Source: Anaeromyxobacter sp. (GTDB lineage Bacteria > Myxococcota > Myxococcia > Myxococcales > Anaeromyxobacteraceae). From it: a stretch of DNA of 5,648 nucleotides. Location: NCBI GenBank assembly GCA_020028115.1, contig JAHWYA010000159.1, positions 1 to 5,648 on the forward strand, given 5' to 3'. Below, one piece after another: positions 1 to 5,507 of the stretch; within the stretch, counting starts at the first letter, position 1, and each line of letters begins with the position of its first letter. The notes under the pieces were generated by a model that searched no databases, was not told the DNA's origin, and worked only from the letters and a program-made list of their open reading frames with translations. The position numbers and the translations under genes are program-made.

Positions 1-420
1 ACCGACGATCAGGCTGTCGTAGGGAAGCGTCATCGGTCGCCCGTCCGGCTGGACGGTCGCTACCTGCCTGGTCACGAGGTCGAGGCCGGTCACCTCCCCC
101 ATCTCCACCGCGACGTTCTTGTGCCTCTTCAGCACATCGCGTGTCGCCGTGGCGATCTCTCCCGCCGAGAGGATCCCGGTCGCGACCTGGTAGAGCAGCG
201 GCTGGAAGAGGTGGTGGTTCCGGCGATCGACGACCGTGACCTGGACGTCCCGGCCGGCGAGCGCACGCGCCGCCGACAACCCGGCGAACCCCGCGCCGAC
301 GATCACGATCCGCGGCGCGCCCGCGCCGGGCCGGGCGCGCTTGCGCGCGCGCCGCACCGCCACCGCGGCGGCGAACGCCGCCATTCCCAGCGCCAGCACC
401 CCTCGCGCAGTCTTTCGCAC
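1..420 (-). CDS. Type II NADH dehydrogenase-like FAD oxidoreductase, N-terminal part (cut by window edge)
   Basis: The visible 140 residues are the N-terminus of a pyridine nucleotide-disulfide oxidoreductase of the NDH-2 (Ndh) type, which passes electrons from NAD(P)H through FAD to membrane quinone without pumping protons. The FAD-binding motif G42-A-G-F-A-G47 follows a hydrophobic beta strand (RIVIVGAG), with an acidic residue (D65) ending the second strand. The stretch NHHLFQPLLYQVATG (68-82) is a hallmark of NDH-2 proteins. The NADH-binding and C-terminal membrane-anchoring parts lie beyond the left edge. Residues about 7-22 are hydrophobic and followed by a strongly basic run (RRARKRAR, 23-30), so the protein has an N-terminal membrane segment before the Rossmann fold, which most NDH-2 enzymes lack. 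The start is GTG at 420-418, preceded by GGAGGG at a spacing of 7. The cupin gene lies 125 bases upstream on the same strand. Other quinone-reducing flavoproteins, such as sulfide:quinone reductase-like enzymes, are possible but fit the NHHLFQPLLYQ motif less well. Confidence 0.88.
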   Translation of the reverse strand, partial: MRKTARGVLALGMAAFAAAVAVRRARKRARPGAGAPRIVIVGAGFAGLSAARALAGRDVQVTVVDRRNHHLFQPLLYQVATGILSAGEIATATRDVLKRHKNVAVEMGEVTGLDLVTRQVATVQPDGRPMTLPYDSLIVG

Positions 421-440
421 CGTCTCGCCCTCCGAGACGG
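418..440 (-). promoter_or_regulatory. Hairpin/palindrome with the Shine-Dalgarno sequence in its loop, abutting the GTG start
   Basis: Two perfect 8-base arms, CCGTCTCG (440-433, minus-strand reading) and CGAGACGG (427-420), flank a 5-base loop GAGGG. The ribosome binding site GGAGGG (433-428) lies in the loop and its first base closes the stem. The first base of the GTG start (420) is the last paired base. As RNA, this could present or mask the translation start of the NDH-2-like gene. As DNA, it is a 21-base palindrome that could be an operator for a dimeric repressor. The pairing is directly visible; any function is inferred. Confidence 0.5.
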
Positions 441-545
441 AAAGCTGTGTCGGCGCGCGCCCCCTGGCCCGAGCGGCCGTGCGAGCGACGATCCCGCCGC
501 CGCCGGGGAAGCCGAGGCTCGAACGAAGCCGCGGGCAGGCGCCCG

Positions 546-956
546 TCAGTACGCGCCCGGCTGCGACGGCGGCAGCCCGGACTGCCGCGCCGGTTCGGCC
601 TCGCGCTGCGCGTAGTGCTCCATCCCCGCGAAGTCGAGGACGACGCAGGTCTCGTCGCCGACGACCCAGGCGTCGTGGCCGGGGGGGATCATGAGCACGT
701 CGCCGGGCCCGGCCTCCCCTTCCTGACCGTCGTCCATCCGGACGTGCATCCGTCCGGCCTGCACGATCCCGAGGTGCGACACCTCGCAGGTCTCCGTGCC
801 CGCGATCGGCTTCACGCACTCCGACCACTTCCAGCCCGGCTCGAATGTGACGCGGCCCACCGTACCGTCCGCCAGGTGGAGGATCTCCGCCCGGCCCTTC
901 TCGAACGGCCGGGTCTCGTCCGGCTTCTCGAACTTCTTCATGATCATCTTCGCCAT
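546..956 (-). CDS. Small single-domain cupin protein
   Basis: This 136-residue protein matches the Cupin_2-type beta-barrel pattern. The first cupin motif region spans about residues 58-77, with H61, the turn QAGRMHV (66-72) and an acidic D75-D76-G77. The second spans about 83-98, with GPGDVLMIPPGHDAWV carrying H94. H61, H71 and H94 are candidate metal ligands. There is no signal peptide, so it should be cytoplasmic. The N-terminal region has PGWKWSE (40-46), which I recall in a set of uncharacterised bacterial cupins containing both PGW and PPGHDAW. The start at ATG 956 is supported by AAGGAGGG (970-963) at a spacing of 6. In-frame ATGs at codons 4 and 6 are less well placed. It lies 158 bases after norB and 125 bases before the NDH-2-like gene on the same strand, so it may share their transcript. 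Its substrate is unknown; a metal-dependent dioxygenase or a ligand sensor are both possible. Confidence 0.85.
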   Translation of the reverse strand: MAKMIMKKFEKPDETRPFEKGRAEILHLADGTVGRVTFEPGWKWSECVKPIAGTETCEVSHLGIVQAGRMHVRMDDGQEGEAGPGDVLMIPPGHDAWVVGDETCVVLDFAGMEHYAQREAEPARQSGLPPSQPGAY

Positions 957-1097
957 GCCGATCCCTCCTTCAGGATCGAGGTATGGCCGGCTCCGAGACT
1001 TGGCCAGCCGACGAAGCGCGCGGAGACGGGTGAAGGGCACCCGCCTGGCTGCGCGAGGCGGTGGACGGAAGCGGGTGACGTCGACTGGATGCGGCAC

Positions 1098-1138
1098 GCG
1101 GAGGGCGCCGCCGCTCACGTCGCGCGCGCGCCCTCCGC
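1098..1138 (-). terminator. Possible hairpin terminator or mRNA-stabilising stem at the end of norB
   Basis: An 11-base perfect inverted repeat pairs positions 1098-1108 with 1128-1138 (arm GCGGAGGGCGC and its complement) around a 19-base loop that contains the norB stop codon. No T-rich tract follows on the minus strand, so it is not a classical intrinsic terminator. It could still attenuate transcription between norB and the cupin gene or protect the norCB message. Part of the upstream arm encodes the last NorB residues, so base composition alone could have produced the pairing. Confidence 0.3.
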
Positions 1139-2476
1139 CGCGGGCTCGACCCGCGGCTCGGGCCGGAGCGTCAGCAGGTGCGCTATCACCATCACTGCCC
1201 CGGCGAGCACCCCGATCCCGTGCACGAACGCGACGAACATCCAGAACCGGATCGGCTGCTGCGCGACCATGTAGGGCTGCCCCTGCACGCGCTCGAGGTA
1301 GCTCTGGAGGACGCCCGCCACCCCGAACGCGAGGCTCATCCCGAGGAGCGAGAGGCTCATCACCCAGAACGCCCAGTGTCCCAGCGTCGAGCGGTACTCG
1401 TCCGAAGGGAACCGCTTCAGCCGCGGGATCGCGAAGTAGAAGAAGCTCAGGTTGACGAGCGCGTACGCGCCGTAGAACGCGAGGTGGCCATGCGAGACCG
1501 TCACCTGGCTGCCGTGCGTGTAGTAGTTGATCTGCGGCAGCGTGTGCGCCATGCCGAACGCGCCGGCGCCGATGAAGTGCAGCACCGCCATGCCGAACAG
1601 GAAGACCCAGGTCAGCCGCGGTCGCAGCGGGCGCCGGGCCTCGCGCATGTGCCGCCAGGTGTCGAGCAGCATGAGCGCGATCGGCAGGGGCTCGAGGGAC
1701 GAGAAGACGCCGCCGACCCACAGCCAGTACTTCGGGGCGGCGACCCAGTAGTAATGGTGGCCGGTGCCGGCGATGCCGGTGAACAGGAACAGCCCGAGCT
1801 CGACGTACAGCCACCTCTCGACGACGCGCCGCTCGACCCCGGTGAGCTGGATGACCATGAAGGCGACGAGCGCCGCCGTCACGAGCTCCCACGCGCCCTC
1901 CACCCAGAGGTGGATGACCCACCACCAGTAGTACCAGTCCACCGCGAGGTTCCGGTAGAACGGGATGCCGAACAGGTACAGCACCGCGAGGAACACGAGG
2001 CCGGCGAGCAGGCTCCCCTGCGTCGCGGTGAAGCGGCGGGCGCGCATGATCGTCACGCCGACGTTGGCGAGGAACATGAGCACGCCGGCGACGACGAAGA
2101 GATCGAGCGGGCGCGGGATCTCGAGCAGCGGGCGCCCCTGCGTCCAGCCGAAGAGGAACCCGACGAGGGCGACGACCCCGACGGCGACGAGGATCACGAG
2201 CTGCACGATGGCGAGCCTCGGCCACGCGAGCTCGGACCCGGTCTCCTCGGGGATCGCGTAGAACGTCGCGCCCATGAACCCGAGGAGCAGCCACAGCACG
2301 AGGAGGTTCGTGTGCATCGCGCGGGCGGTCGCGAACGGGAACACGTCCACGATCGCCTGCGGCACCGTGAAGAAGTAGTTGAACGCGAGCCACAGCCCGA
2401 GGACGAGCTGGAGCCCGAACAGCAGGAGCGCGACGACGAAGTACGGGTAGGCGACCCGCTGGCTCTCGTATCTCAC
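1115..2476 (-). CDS. norB: Cytochrome c-dependent nitric oxide reductase, catalytic subunit NorB
   Basis: NorB reduces two NO to N2O at a heme b3/non-heme iron centre in the cytoplasmic membrane. The 453-residue length and about 12 hydrophobic segments match cNOR NorB. The metal ligands are visible: H55 (MHTN) and H331 for heme b, H329 (SHGH) for heme b3, and H189 (VIHLWVEGAWE), H240 and H241 (GTGHHYYW) for FeB. The glutamates that set NOR apart from oxygen-reducing relatives are present: E193 four residues after the first FeB histidine, E197, and E262 in SSLEPLP, 21 residues after the second of the adjacent histidines (matching Pseudomonas E211, E215 and E280). The motif AIPEETGSEL (74-83) is also typical. 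There is no N-terminal cytochrome-like extension as in quinol-dependent qNOR. The start is GTG at 2476-2474, overlapping the norC stop in a GTGA tetramer, with AGGAGGG (2490-2484) inside the norC end, so translation is probably coupled. No norQ or norD follows directly. Confidence 0.95.
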   Translation of the reverse strand: MRYESQRVAYPYFVVALLLFGLQLVLGLWLAFNYFFTVPQAIVDVFPFATARAMHTNLLVLWLLLGFMGATFYAIPEETGSELAWPRLAIVQLVILVAVGVVALVGFLFGWTQGRPLLEIPRPLDLFVVAGVLMFLANVGVTIMRARRFTATQGSLLAGLVFLAVLYLFGIPFYRNLAVDWYYWWWVIHLWVEGAWELVTAALVAFMVIQLTGVERRVVERWLYVELGLFLFTGIAGTGHHYYWVAAPKYWLWVGGVFSSLEPLPIALMLLDTWRHMREARRPLRPRLTWVFLFGMAVLHFIGAGAFGMAHTLPQINYYTHGSQVTVSHGHLAFYGAYALVNLSFFYFAIPRLKRFPSDEYRSTLGHWAFWVMSLSLLGMSLAFGVAGVLQSYLERVQGQPYMVAQQPIRFWMFVAFVHGIGVLAGAVMVIAHLLTLRPEPRVEPAAEGARAT

Positions 2477-3195
2477 GGCGTCTCCCTCCTGCTCGAGGCG
2501 AGCGTCGCGACGAACTCCGCGAGCGCCCGGCGCTGCGGCTCGGGGAGCTGCCCGTACCCCGGCATCGAGGTCCCCGGCGTGAACCGCTGCGGGTCGGCGA
2601 GGTACTCGGCGACGTACTGCGGGCTGCGGCGCGCCCCGATGTACTCGAGGCGAGGTCCGGTCCGCTCGCCGGCGTCGCCGAGCGCGTGGCACGCGAGGCA
2701 ATTCTCCTGGTTCACGAGCGCGGCTCCCGGGCTCATCACGGCGCCGGCGAGCAGCCGGCGCGTGGACGACTTCCACCGGACCTCCGAGTCGTGCGGCGGC
2801 CAGTCGCCGTTCTCGATCTCCGACGTCCAGCGGAAGAACGCGATCATCGCGACGATCTCGGCGGGCGGGACGTGCTGCTGCGGCATCTTGCGGTAGGAGG
2901 CCGCGAGCACGACCTCCGGCCGCTCGATGCGGCTGCGGATCGTCTCGTCGCCGACGCGCGTGTACACGCGCGTCAGGTCGGGCGCGTAGTAGCCGCCGAA
3001 CCCGAGGATCGTGTGGCAGTCGTTGCAGTTGTGGCGCTCGAAGGCCCGCTTGCCCGCGACCACGCGCTCGTCGATCCGGTCCGCATGGGTGAGCGCGTCG
3101 AAGTTGCGATGGGTGTCGAACGTCAGGGCGAGGAACAGCGCGAGGGACGACAGCGTCCCCACCCAGAAGATCAGCTTCGCCATCCGGTCGCTCAT
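2473..3195 (-). CDS. norC: Nitric oxide reductase cytochrome c subunit NorC, diheme form
   Basis: NorC is the membrane-anchored cytochrome c that passes electrons to NorB. The 240 residues begin with an uncleaved signal-anchor helix (about 8-26), followed by the NorC domain: heme motif C57-N-D-C-H61, then TILGFGGYYAPDL, with probable axial M104 in KMPQ. G67 and Y69 align with the NorC residues (G71 and Y73 in Pseudomonas) that help bind calcium at the NorB interface. Canonical NorC, about 150 residues, would end near here. This protein continues with a linker (about 124-150) and a second cytochrome c domain: C166-L-A-C-H170 with probable axial M211 in TSMPGYG. The whole is one uninterrupted frame ending in the norB overlap. 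The start at ATG 3195 is backed by GGAGGA (3205-3200). A second in-frame ATG at codon 5 (3183) would shorten the N-terminus slightly and cannot be excluded. The extra domain probably acts as a built-in electron-input cytochrome, which is inference. Confidence 0.93.
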   Translation of the reverse strand: MSDRMAKLIFWVGTLSSLALFLALTFDTHRNFDALTHADRIDERVVAGKRAFERHNCNDCHTILGFGGYYAPDLTRVYTRVGDETIRSRIERPEVVLAASYRKMPQQHVPPAEIVAMIAFFRWTSEIENGDWPPHDSEVRWKSSTRRLLAGAVMSPGAALVNQENCLACHALGDAGERTGPRLEYIGARRSPQYVAEYLADPQRFTPGTSMPGYGQLPEPQRRALAEFVATLASSRRETP

Positions 3196-3388
3196 GCGGT
3201 CCTCCGGCAGGCCGCCATCATCCGCGGAGGAGCGTCTTCCGATCGCATCCCGCTGGGGCGGTGGGCAAAGAGCCGCGCCTCGTTCGAGGTCACTCGGAAG
3301 AGCGAAGAGCAGTTGCGCGAGCGCCGCGCGGCATGAGAGTCCTTCCGGCCGCGCCCATCCCACCGCCCGCGCGCACTCCGGAGAGAAC
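3196..3388. promoter_or_regulatory. Divergent intergenic region between norC and the FabMG-like gene
   Basis: This 193-base segment must hold the promoters for norCB (leftward) and the FabMG-like gene (rightward), since both genes start at its edges with their own ribosome binding sites (3200-3205 and 3380-3383). I find no FNR/DNR-type TTGAT-N4-ATCAA box and no clear -35/-10 pair. A small palindrome, CCTCG-TT-CGAGG, lies at 3278-3289 near the middle and is the only symmetrical element I would note as a possible operator; it is short. The boundaries are well supported; the promoter function is inferred from the divergent arrangement. Confidence 0.5.
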
Positions 3389-4696
3389 GTGCCCTACACC
3401 CCGCTCCGCGACCTCCCCCCGAAAGCCGGCTGGCGTCCGGGGGACGTCCTCGTCGTCCTCGGCGAGCTGTTCGGCCGCGGCTACGCCAACGGCATCGTGG
3501 ACGAGGCGCGGCGCGCGGGCATGACGATCGTCGGCGCGACCGTCGGACGCCGCGACGCGGACGGCGCCCTGCGCGCGCTCGCTCCCGAGGAACTCGCGCA
3601 GGCCGAGGCGAGCCTGGGCGGGCGGATCGTGAACGTCCCGCTCGAGGCGGGCTTCGACCTCGAGCCGGCCGACGGCGGCGGGCCGACGCCGGTGGACCAG
3701 CTCAAGGGGCTGAAGGCCGGCGACTGGGAGAGCTTCAGGCTCGACTGGGACGCCGTCACGCGCTCGCGCGAGGCGGGCGCGCGGCGCTTCGACCGGAACG
3801 CCGCCACGTTCGCCGAGGAGCTGGAGCGGGCCGTTCCGAAGGGCGCGAACGTCCTCCTCGTCCACACGATGGCGGGCGGTTTCCCCCGCGCGCGTTCGGT
3901 CATGCCGCTCATGACGCGCGTGTTCCGCGGCACGGGCGAGAAGCTCGTCCCGTCCGCGGCGCTGTGGGGGAGCGACCTCGGGAAGCTGTGGGCCGCCGGG
4001 TTCGAGGAGGTGACGTCGCGCACCTTCCAGCGCCTCGTCGCCGCGACCGCGCCGCTCCGCGCGCGGGCGGGCCGCGTGCGGTACGTCGCGTACGGCTACC
4101 ACGGCTGCGAGGTGCTCGTCGGCGGCCGCTACACGTGGCAGAGCTACGTGCCGTACCTGCAGGGCTGGGCGAAGCTGGCGCTCGAGCGGGCCGCGGAGGA
4201 CGCCTGGAACGAAGGCGTCCGCTGCACCGTGTTCGACGCGCCCGAGACCTGGACGAACTCGAGCGCGCTCTTCCTCGGCGTCGAGGTCGCGCTCTACCCG
4301 CTGCTCGCCGCGCTCCGGCGCGAGGGGCCCGGCTCGCCGGTGCCCGCCGAGGTCGAGGCGCGCTGCCGGGCGCTCGTGCGGGAGGGCGCGACGCTCGAGG
4401 CGCACCTCGAGCGCGCGGAGCGGTACCTCGCGGCCCCCGAGCTGACGCCGCTGCGCGAGCTCGCGACGTGGCCCCAGCACTCGACGCCCGAGCAGATGGA
4501 GGCGATGCTCGCCGCCTCCGCCGAGCTCCTCGCCCTGAGCGCGGATCCGAGGAACCCGGTCTGCGCGGAGCTGTCGCGGGCGGTCGTCGCCGCCGTCGGC
4601 CGGCTCATGTTCGACGCCGCGTGGGAGCCGTCCGCGCCGGTGCGGTGGCTCAACCACGACGTGGTGGCACGGCGCCTCGTGACGCCCGGCGCCTAG
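3389..4696 (+). CDS. FabMG-like enoyl-ACP reductase family protein (SDR-type Rossmann fold)
   Basis: The 435-residue protein opens with a hydrophobic strand and a glycine pattern, G25-E-L-F-G29-R-G31-Y-A-N-G, which matches the GxxxGxG dinucleotide motif of short-chain dehydrogenases. A second strand ends in VGRR (52-55), and these arginines could favour NADP(H). A further strand, ANVLLVHTMAGG (153-164), resembles the cofactor-lining strand after which SDR proteins place an NAG-like turn. The likely catalytic pair is in QSYVPYLQGWAK (251-262): Y253-x8-K262, the spacing known from FabV enoyl reductases, or Y256-x5-K262. From memory, this architecture fits the FabMG family, a triclosan-tolerant enoyl-ACP reductase class found in soil metagenomes that acts in the last step of fatty-acid elongation. 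The helical C-terminal third (about 315-435) is longer than in standard SDRs. No signal peptide or membrane segment is seen. The start is GTG at 3389 after GGAG (3380-3383). The gene is real; its reaction and substrate are less certain. Confidence 0.8.
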   Translation: MPYTPLRDLPPKAGWRPGDVLVVLGELFGRGYANGIVDEARRAGMTIVGATVGRRDADGALRALAPEELAQAEASLGGRIVNVPLEAGFDLEPADGGGPTPVDQLKGLKAGDWESFRLDWDAVTRSREAGARRFDRNAATFAEELERAVPKGANVLLVHTMAGGFPRARSVMPLMTRVFRGTGEKLVPSAALWGSDLGKLWAAGFEEVTSRTFQRLVAATAPLRARAGRVRYVAYGYHGCEVLVGGRYTWQSYVPYLQGWAKLALERAAEDAWNEGVRCTVFDAPETWTNSSALFLGVEVALYPLLAALRREGPGSPVPAEVEARCRALVREGATLEAHLERAERYLAAPELTPLRELATWPQHSTPEQMEAMLAASAELLALSADPRNPVCAELSRAVVAAVGRLMFDAAWEPSAPVRWLNHDVVARRLVTPGA

Positions 4697-4787
4697 CGCC
4701 GCTGGGCCTCGACGCGGATCGTCCCGCCCACGTCGAGCGTCTCGCCCACCGGGAGGACGCAACCACGAACGGGCGCCCGCCGGGCCG
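4697..4787. other. Short gap between convergent genes
   Basis: The 91 bases between the FabMG-like stop and the CBS gene stop contain no gene I can support. A perfect 7-base inverted repeat, CTCGACG/CGTCGAG (4708-4714 and 4731-4737, 16-base loop), and the self-complementary decamer CGGGCGCCCG (4770-4779) are the only candidates for transcription termination. Neither has a T tract, so terminator function is only a weak suggestion. Confidence 0.35.
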
Positions 4788-5216
4788 TCAGTGGATCGGA
4801 GGCGCCTGGTCGCTCTTCACCTGCTGGAGCGTCTCGCCGGCCTCGTGCTCGGTATCGCTCTGGGCGATGTCCTGCAGGCTCATGACGCCCTTCAGCTTGC
4901 CGCTCTCGTCGCACACCATGACGCGAGAGGTCTGGTGATCGCGCATGAGGCGCTGCACGTCCTTCAGGTCCTCGCCGACGCGGCACCCGACCACGTCGTG
5001 GGTCATCACGGTCTCGACCTTGTCGTCGGCCGAGCGGCCCTCGGCGACGACCCGGATCGCGATGTCCCGGTCCGTGAGCGCGCCGATCGGCTCCTCCTTC
5101 TCGTTGCAGATCGGCACGAAGCCGACGTTCTCGTCCTTCATGAGCCGCGCGGCGTCCCGGATCGAGTCGCCCTCGTGGCAGCACTCCGCCTCGCTCATCA
5201 GCTCTTCCACGTGCAT
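4788..5216 (-). CDS. Two-CBS-domain protein
   Basis: This 142-residue soluble protein is essentially a tandem CBS (Bateman) module, a fold that binds adenine nucleotides or related ligands and works as an energy or redox sensor. CBS1 covers about residues 1-58, with MSEAECCHEGDSIRDAARLM and the closing motif GALTDRDIAIRVV (45-57). CBS2 covers about 66-120, with VMTHDVVGCRVGEDLKDVQRLM and GVMSLQDIA (110-118). A polar, acidic tail of about 20 residues follows. No catalytic or transport domain is attached, so it probably acts on a partner protein. It has five cysteines (12, 13, 37, 78, 102), rather many for this size. The start at ATG 5216 has GGGGAGGT (5228-5221) just upstream. Its neighbours are a convergent FabMG-like gene and a divergent NifX-family gene, giving no operon partner in view. 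Confidence 0.92.
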   Translation of the reverse strand: MHVEELMSEAECCHEGDSIRDAARLMKDENVGFVPICNEKEEPIGALTDRDIAIRVVAEGRSADDKVETVMTHDVVGCRVGEDLKDVQRLMRDHQTSRVMVCDESGKLKGVMSLQDIAQSDTEHEAGETLQQVKSDQAPPIH

Positions 5217-5288
5217 GGCTACCTCCCCTCGGTGACGTTGCGAACCGGGACGGCTGGGCGCCATCACGGGAGGTCGAGGGCGCGGCCG

Positions 5289-5312
5289 GACGGGGACGGC
5301 GACGGGGACGGG
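5289..5312 (+). repeat. Short GACGGG-type tandem repeat
   Basis: Two adjacent 12-base units differ at one base: GACGGGGACGGC (5289-5300) and GACGGGGACGGG (5301-5312). Each is nearly a doubled hexamer. It lies in non-coding sequence between the CBS and NifX-family genes. It may be simple replication slippage in GC-rich DNA, and no function is suggested. Confidence 0.4.
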
Positions 5313-5465
5313 CGGCGGCGCACGGGCGTGGCTCCAGCCGGCCGGAGGGCGGGCGCCTGAGCGCGGTGGAAGCAGCCGCTGCTCGATGCGCGGGCGCGCT
5401 CGCCGCGCGGGCGAGACGCGCTCGTCGATCCCTGTTCTCCGAGCGTGGATCGCGCTTCGTCGGGC

Positions 5466-5481
5466 TGGCGCGCGAGGTGCA
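5466..5481 (+). promoter_or_regulatory. Putative sigma-54 (-24/-12) promoter of the NifX-family gene
   Basis: The sequence TGGCGC-GCGAG-GTGCA matches the sigma-54 consensus TGGCAC-N5-TTGCW at 9 of 11 positions. The required GG (5467-5468) and GC (5479-5480) are separated by exactly 10 bases. Transcription would begin near 5491-5492, giving a leader of only about 16 bases that would just include the AGGAGG ribosome binding site (5495-5500). Nitrogen-fixation genes are classically sigma-54 dependent, which fits the gene downstream. The missing NifA site in this interval and the very short leader count against it. Confidence 0.5.
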
Positions 5482-5507
5482 GGGCACGCAAGGGAGGAGG
5501 AGCGACG

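Larger units (their letters stand above)
5217..5507. promoter_or_regulatory. Divergent intergenic region between the CBS gene and the NifX-family gene
   Basis: These 291 bases contain no protein I can support; the open frames crossing it are rich in Arg, Pro and Ala and look like composition artefacts. It holds the CBS ribosome binding site (5221-5228), a short GACGGG-type tandem repeat (5289-5312), an imperfect inverted repeat CTCCAGCC/GGCCGGAG (5332-5347, one mismatch) and the sigma-54-like element at 5466-5481. I searched by eye for a NifA upstream activator site (TGT-N10-ACA) and found none. Confidence 0.5.

Noticed and set aside
546..2393. A minus-strand open frame of over 600 codons spanning norB and the cupin gene.
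   Set aside because: Only its last 136 codons (the cupin) look like protein. The rest is Arg/Ala/Pro-rich and runs through norB in another frame, where norB has all its metal ligands.
1115..2476. Reading the heme-copper subunit as a cbb3 oxidase (CcoN) or a quinol-dependent NOR.
   Set aside because: E193, E197 and E262 at the NOR-specific positions exclude a normal oxygen reductase assignment, and the separate NorC plus absence of an N-terminal extension exclude qNOR.
1178..2896. A plus-strand open frame of over 500 codons opposite norB and norC.
   Set aside because: It is highly charged and repetitive (Glu, Arg, His, Asp), typical of the complement of a GC-rich gene, and has no recognisable domain.
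3255..3285. A sigma-54-like element upstream of norC on the minus strand (GG followed by TTTGC).
   Set aside because: The GG and GC are separated by 11 bases rather than the required 10, and the rest of the -24 box does not match.
3196..3388. An FNR/DNR-type box controlling norCB.
   Set aside because: No TTGAT-N4-ATCAA-like sequence is present on reading both strands by eye.
3290..4762. A long minus-strand open frame opposite the FabMG-like gene.
   Set aside because: It is Arg/Ala-rich with no motif, while the opposite strand has a clear Rossmann pattern, a ribosome binding site and sensible codon use.
4693..4790. A possible small minus-strand gene after the CBS gene, ending in a protein-like sequence (PVGETLDVGGTIRVEAQRR).
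   Set aside because: The only start codons after the CBS stop are late GTGs with no good ribosome binding site, and the remaining peptide would be too short to support.
5217..5507. A NifA upstream activator site (TGT-N10-ACA) before the NifX-family gene.
   Set aside because: The one TGT on the plus strand here, near 5433, is followed by TGG rather than ACA at the right distance.
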